NCBI GenBank assembly: GCA_028277945.1
Contig: JANQFH010000013.1
Location: 1 to 64,000 of the forward strand
Source: Oligoflexia bacterium
GTDB lineage: Bacteria > Bdellovibrionota_G > JANQFH01
Direction of reading: 5' to 3'
DNA: 64,000 nucleotides
Shown: positions 62,590 through 64,000 of the stretch, in pieces
Position numbering within the stretch: the stretch's first letter is position 1
Layout of the letters: each line of letters begins with the position of its first letter
Translations under genes and position numbers: made by a program
Notes under the pieces: generated by a model
What the model was told of the DNA's origin: nothing
What the model saw: the letters and a program-made list of their open reading frames with translations, nothing else
The model's database searches: none

Positions 62590-64000
62590 ATGCAACAACC
62601 CTTTACACCAGAACTCTTTGCAGACACCCATGTGCTACTCGACTGGATTGCCACGGGCGGGATGGCGGAGATCTACGCTGCCGCTAACAAGAAGGCACTG
62701 AGTCAGGATCGCATCTACGCCATCAAGAAGCTTCTACCGCGTTATAGCTCCAACCAACAGCTGGTAACGATGCTAATTGCGGAAGCAAAGATCTGCACCT
62801 TGCTCAAACACCCCAATATAGTGCATGTCTTTGACCTGGGTGTTGCTGGTAGCGACTTCTACATAGCCATGGAGTTTGTCCATGGCAAGAGCCTGGCACA
62901 ACTGCTGTTGCATTTAAAACAGAAGAGGGAACGTATCCCTATGGCAATTGCCCTGGATATTCTTGAGCAGTTTGGGCGTGGCCTTGACTATGCCCATAAG
63001 GCAAGCGACGCAAGCAATCGTCCCCTCAACTTGGTCCACCGTGATGTAACTCCCGGTAACGTACTGTTAAGCTATTCAGGCACCGTCTACCTCACAGACT
63101 TTGGCATTGCCACGGTCGCGCAACACAAGATGCAGGACCAAACCCCGCCTCTAGGCAAACTCGCCTATATGGCGCCCGAACAGCTGCGTAACCAATCGAT
63201 TGACTACCGTGCTGATATCTACGCAGCGGCACTGCTCTTCTATGAAATGATCACCGGCACGACACCCTATACTGCTGAAAACGCTGTCGAGCTGCAACAG
63301 AAGATTCTCACAGAAGAACCCCGACCCGTTCGTCAGCACCTAAGAGATTTCAGCAAGCAGGCTGACGCACTCATTATGGCTGCTCTCGCCAAAGAAATTG
63401 GCCATCGTCCAGTAAATATTAAAGCGTTTATTACAAATCTAAAAGCAACGATATCTACAACATCTTCAGAGAATTGCCATAATTTTCTAATGTCTTTATT
63501 TAAAAAAGAAAAGGAAGAGGAGGAGCAGCGTTTGCAAAAAGCACTAACGCTAGCGCCAAAACTGGTACAGGCTGCAGAACAATCACCATCGGCTGTGCTC
63601 GCTTCAACCCAGGATGCTACCAACATCGAAAGCACGGTCCTTATTCCTCAGGACAACGAAGAGATGGCAACCGCCTTTATGCCGCAACCCATAGCGGATT
63701 CCACAACAGCAGCCCATGACGATGAGGTTACAGACGTCAAACAAAAGGCGGCCACCGTACCCACAGCCAGCCAGGCAGCTACAGCCAATGAGTTGGTTGA
63801 TGAGCTTATGCAGCTATCACAGCCAGAGTTTGGACTTGACCCCAACTCGGGCGAAACAGAGGTTGGGCACGTTGAAGAAGACGATACCCTGTATGGTGGA
63901 AAAACACCGCCTCCGATCAAACATGATCGTCTTAAAGGAAAGGTTATTGGTAAAGTCAATTTGGCAAGCCAGGAGGCAGCAAGAGAGCAGTTTCTTGAAG
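62590..64000 (+). CDS. Ser/Thr protein kinase (partial, runs off the window)
   Basis: The first 470 codons are visible. The kinase domain has an early Gly-rich loop (ATGGMAEIYAA), catalytic Lys K46 (YAIKKL), Glu E65, HRDVTPGNVLL (D152), DFGIA (D170) and MAPEQL. HRDVTP instead of HRDLKP is a variant often seen in Deltaproteobacteria-type kinases. After about residue 300 comes a linker of Glu/Lys and Ala/Thr-rich low-complexity sequence; no TM helix is seen before the window ends. It is probably a cytoplasmic or membrane-tethered regulator of unknown target. ATG start at 62590. Confidence 0.92.
   Translation, partial: MQQPFTPELFADTHVLLDWIATGGMAEIYAAANKKALSQDRIYAIKKLLPRYSSNQQLVTMLIAEAKICTLLKHPNIVHVFDLGVAGSDFYIAMEFVHGKSLAQLLLHLKQKRERIPMAIALDILEQFGRGLDYAHKASDASNRPLNLVHRDVTPGNVLLSYSGTVYLTDFGIATVAQHKMQDQTPPLGKLAYMAPEQLRNQSIDYRADIYAAALLFYEMITGTTPYTAENAVELQQKILTEEPRPVRQHLRDFSKQADALIMAALAKEIGHRPVNIKAFITNLKATISTTSSENCHNFLMSLFKKEKEEEEQRLQKALTLAPKLVQAAEQSPSAVLASTQDATNIESTVLIPQDNEEMATAFMPQPIADSTTAAHDDEVTDVKQKAATVPTASQAATANELVDELMQLSQPEFGLDPNSGETEVGHVEEDDTLYGGKTPPPIKHDRLKGKVIGKVNLASQEAAREQFLE

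Overview
The window reads as a chromosomal segment of a Gram-negative bacterium. It has an rrn operon with tRNA-Ile and tRNA-Ala in the spacer, lipoproteins with Cys lipoboxes, OmpA-like and TatA proteins, DksA, and a 14-subunit-type respiratory complex I. Two proteins start with an MJ0042-type zinc ribbon, three are membrane-anchored PilZ proteins, there are FG-GAP and delta-60-like secreted proteins, and the Ser/Thr kinase has an HRDVTP catalytic loop. This mix resembles Deltaproteobacteria-grade lineages (Myxococcota, Bdellovibrionota and relatives), but genus and phylum cannot be fixed from this sequence alone.

Layout. 1-4341: the 3' end of 16S, tRNA-Ile(GAT), tRNA-Ala(TGC), a 23S gene interrupted by an intervening sequence that encodes a four-helix-bundle protein, 5S and a strong terminator. 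4391-9190: a multi-pass membrane protein, a large secreted protein with an HExxH motif, a small secreted protein and a small membrane protein. 9339-10958: an aldo/keto reductase ending in a 26-bp perfect palindrome, tRNA-Thr(CGT) and glutaredoxin. 10977-15441: a PilX-like large pilin-type protein, a zinc-ribbon membrane protein, a hypothetical protein and TatA. 15507-21111: RuvX, MltG, RimO, an OmpA-like lipoprotein, a PilZ membrane protein and acylphosphatase. 21179-32230: a surface block with an FG-GAP protein, a 970-residue PilX-like protein, a PilW-like prepilin and two tandem paralogous lipoproteins. 32512-51586: mixed housekeeping genes (deoB, rpsT, a nitrilase, dksA, galU, priA, a UvrD/PcrA helicase, an AmgK/MurU-like pair, purN) among further prepilin, PilZ and zinc-ribbon/TPR genes. 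51627-62449: a leftward nuo operon in the order A-C-E-F-G-H-J-K-L-M-N. 62590 to the end: a rightward Ser/Thr protein kinase cut by the window edge.

How the genes may work together. Four proteins with type IV pilin-like N-termini (11464, 22808, 25938, 35705), the FG-GAP protein, the paired lipoproteins and the PilZ-TM proteins suggest an envelope-exposed minor-pilin or adhesin apparatus, possibly under c-di-GMP control; this is inference. No pilus motor, secretin or major pilin gene lies in the window. The two large PilX-like proteins share a beta-solenoid-like segment, two PilZ proteins share one architecture, and a GTTAACTTT-type motif recurs in three intergenic regions of the surface block.

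The main oddities are the protein-coding intervening sequence in 23S helix 45, the absence of nuoB, nuoD and nuoI from an otherwise contiguous nuo operon together with a short NuoG, and the HExxH secreted protein of unknown family. No CRISPR array, transposase, integrase or recognisable defence system was seen.
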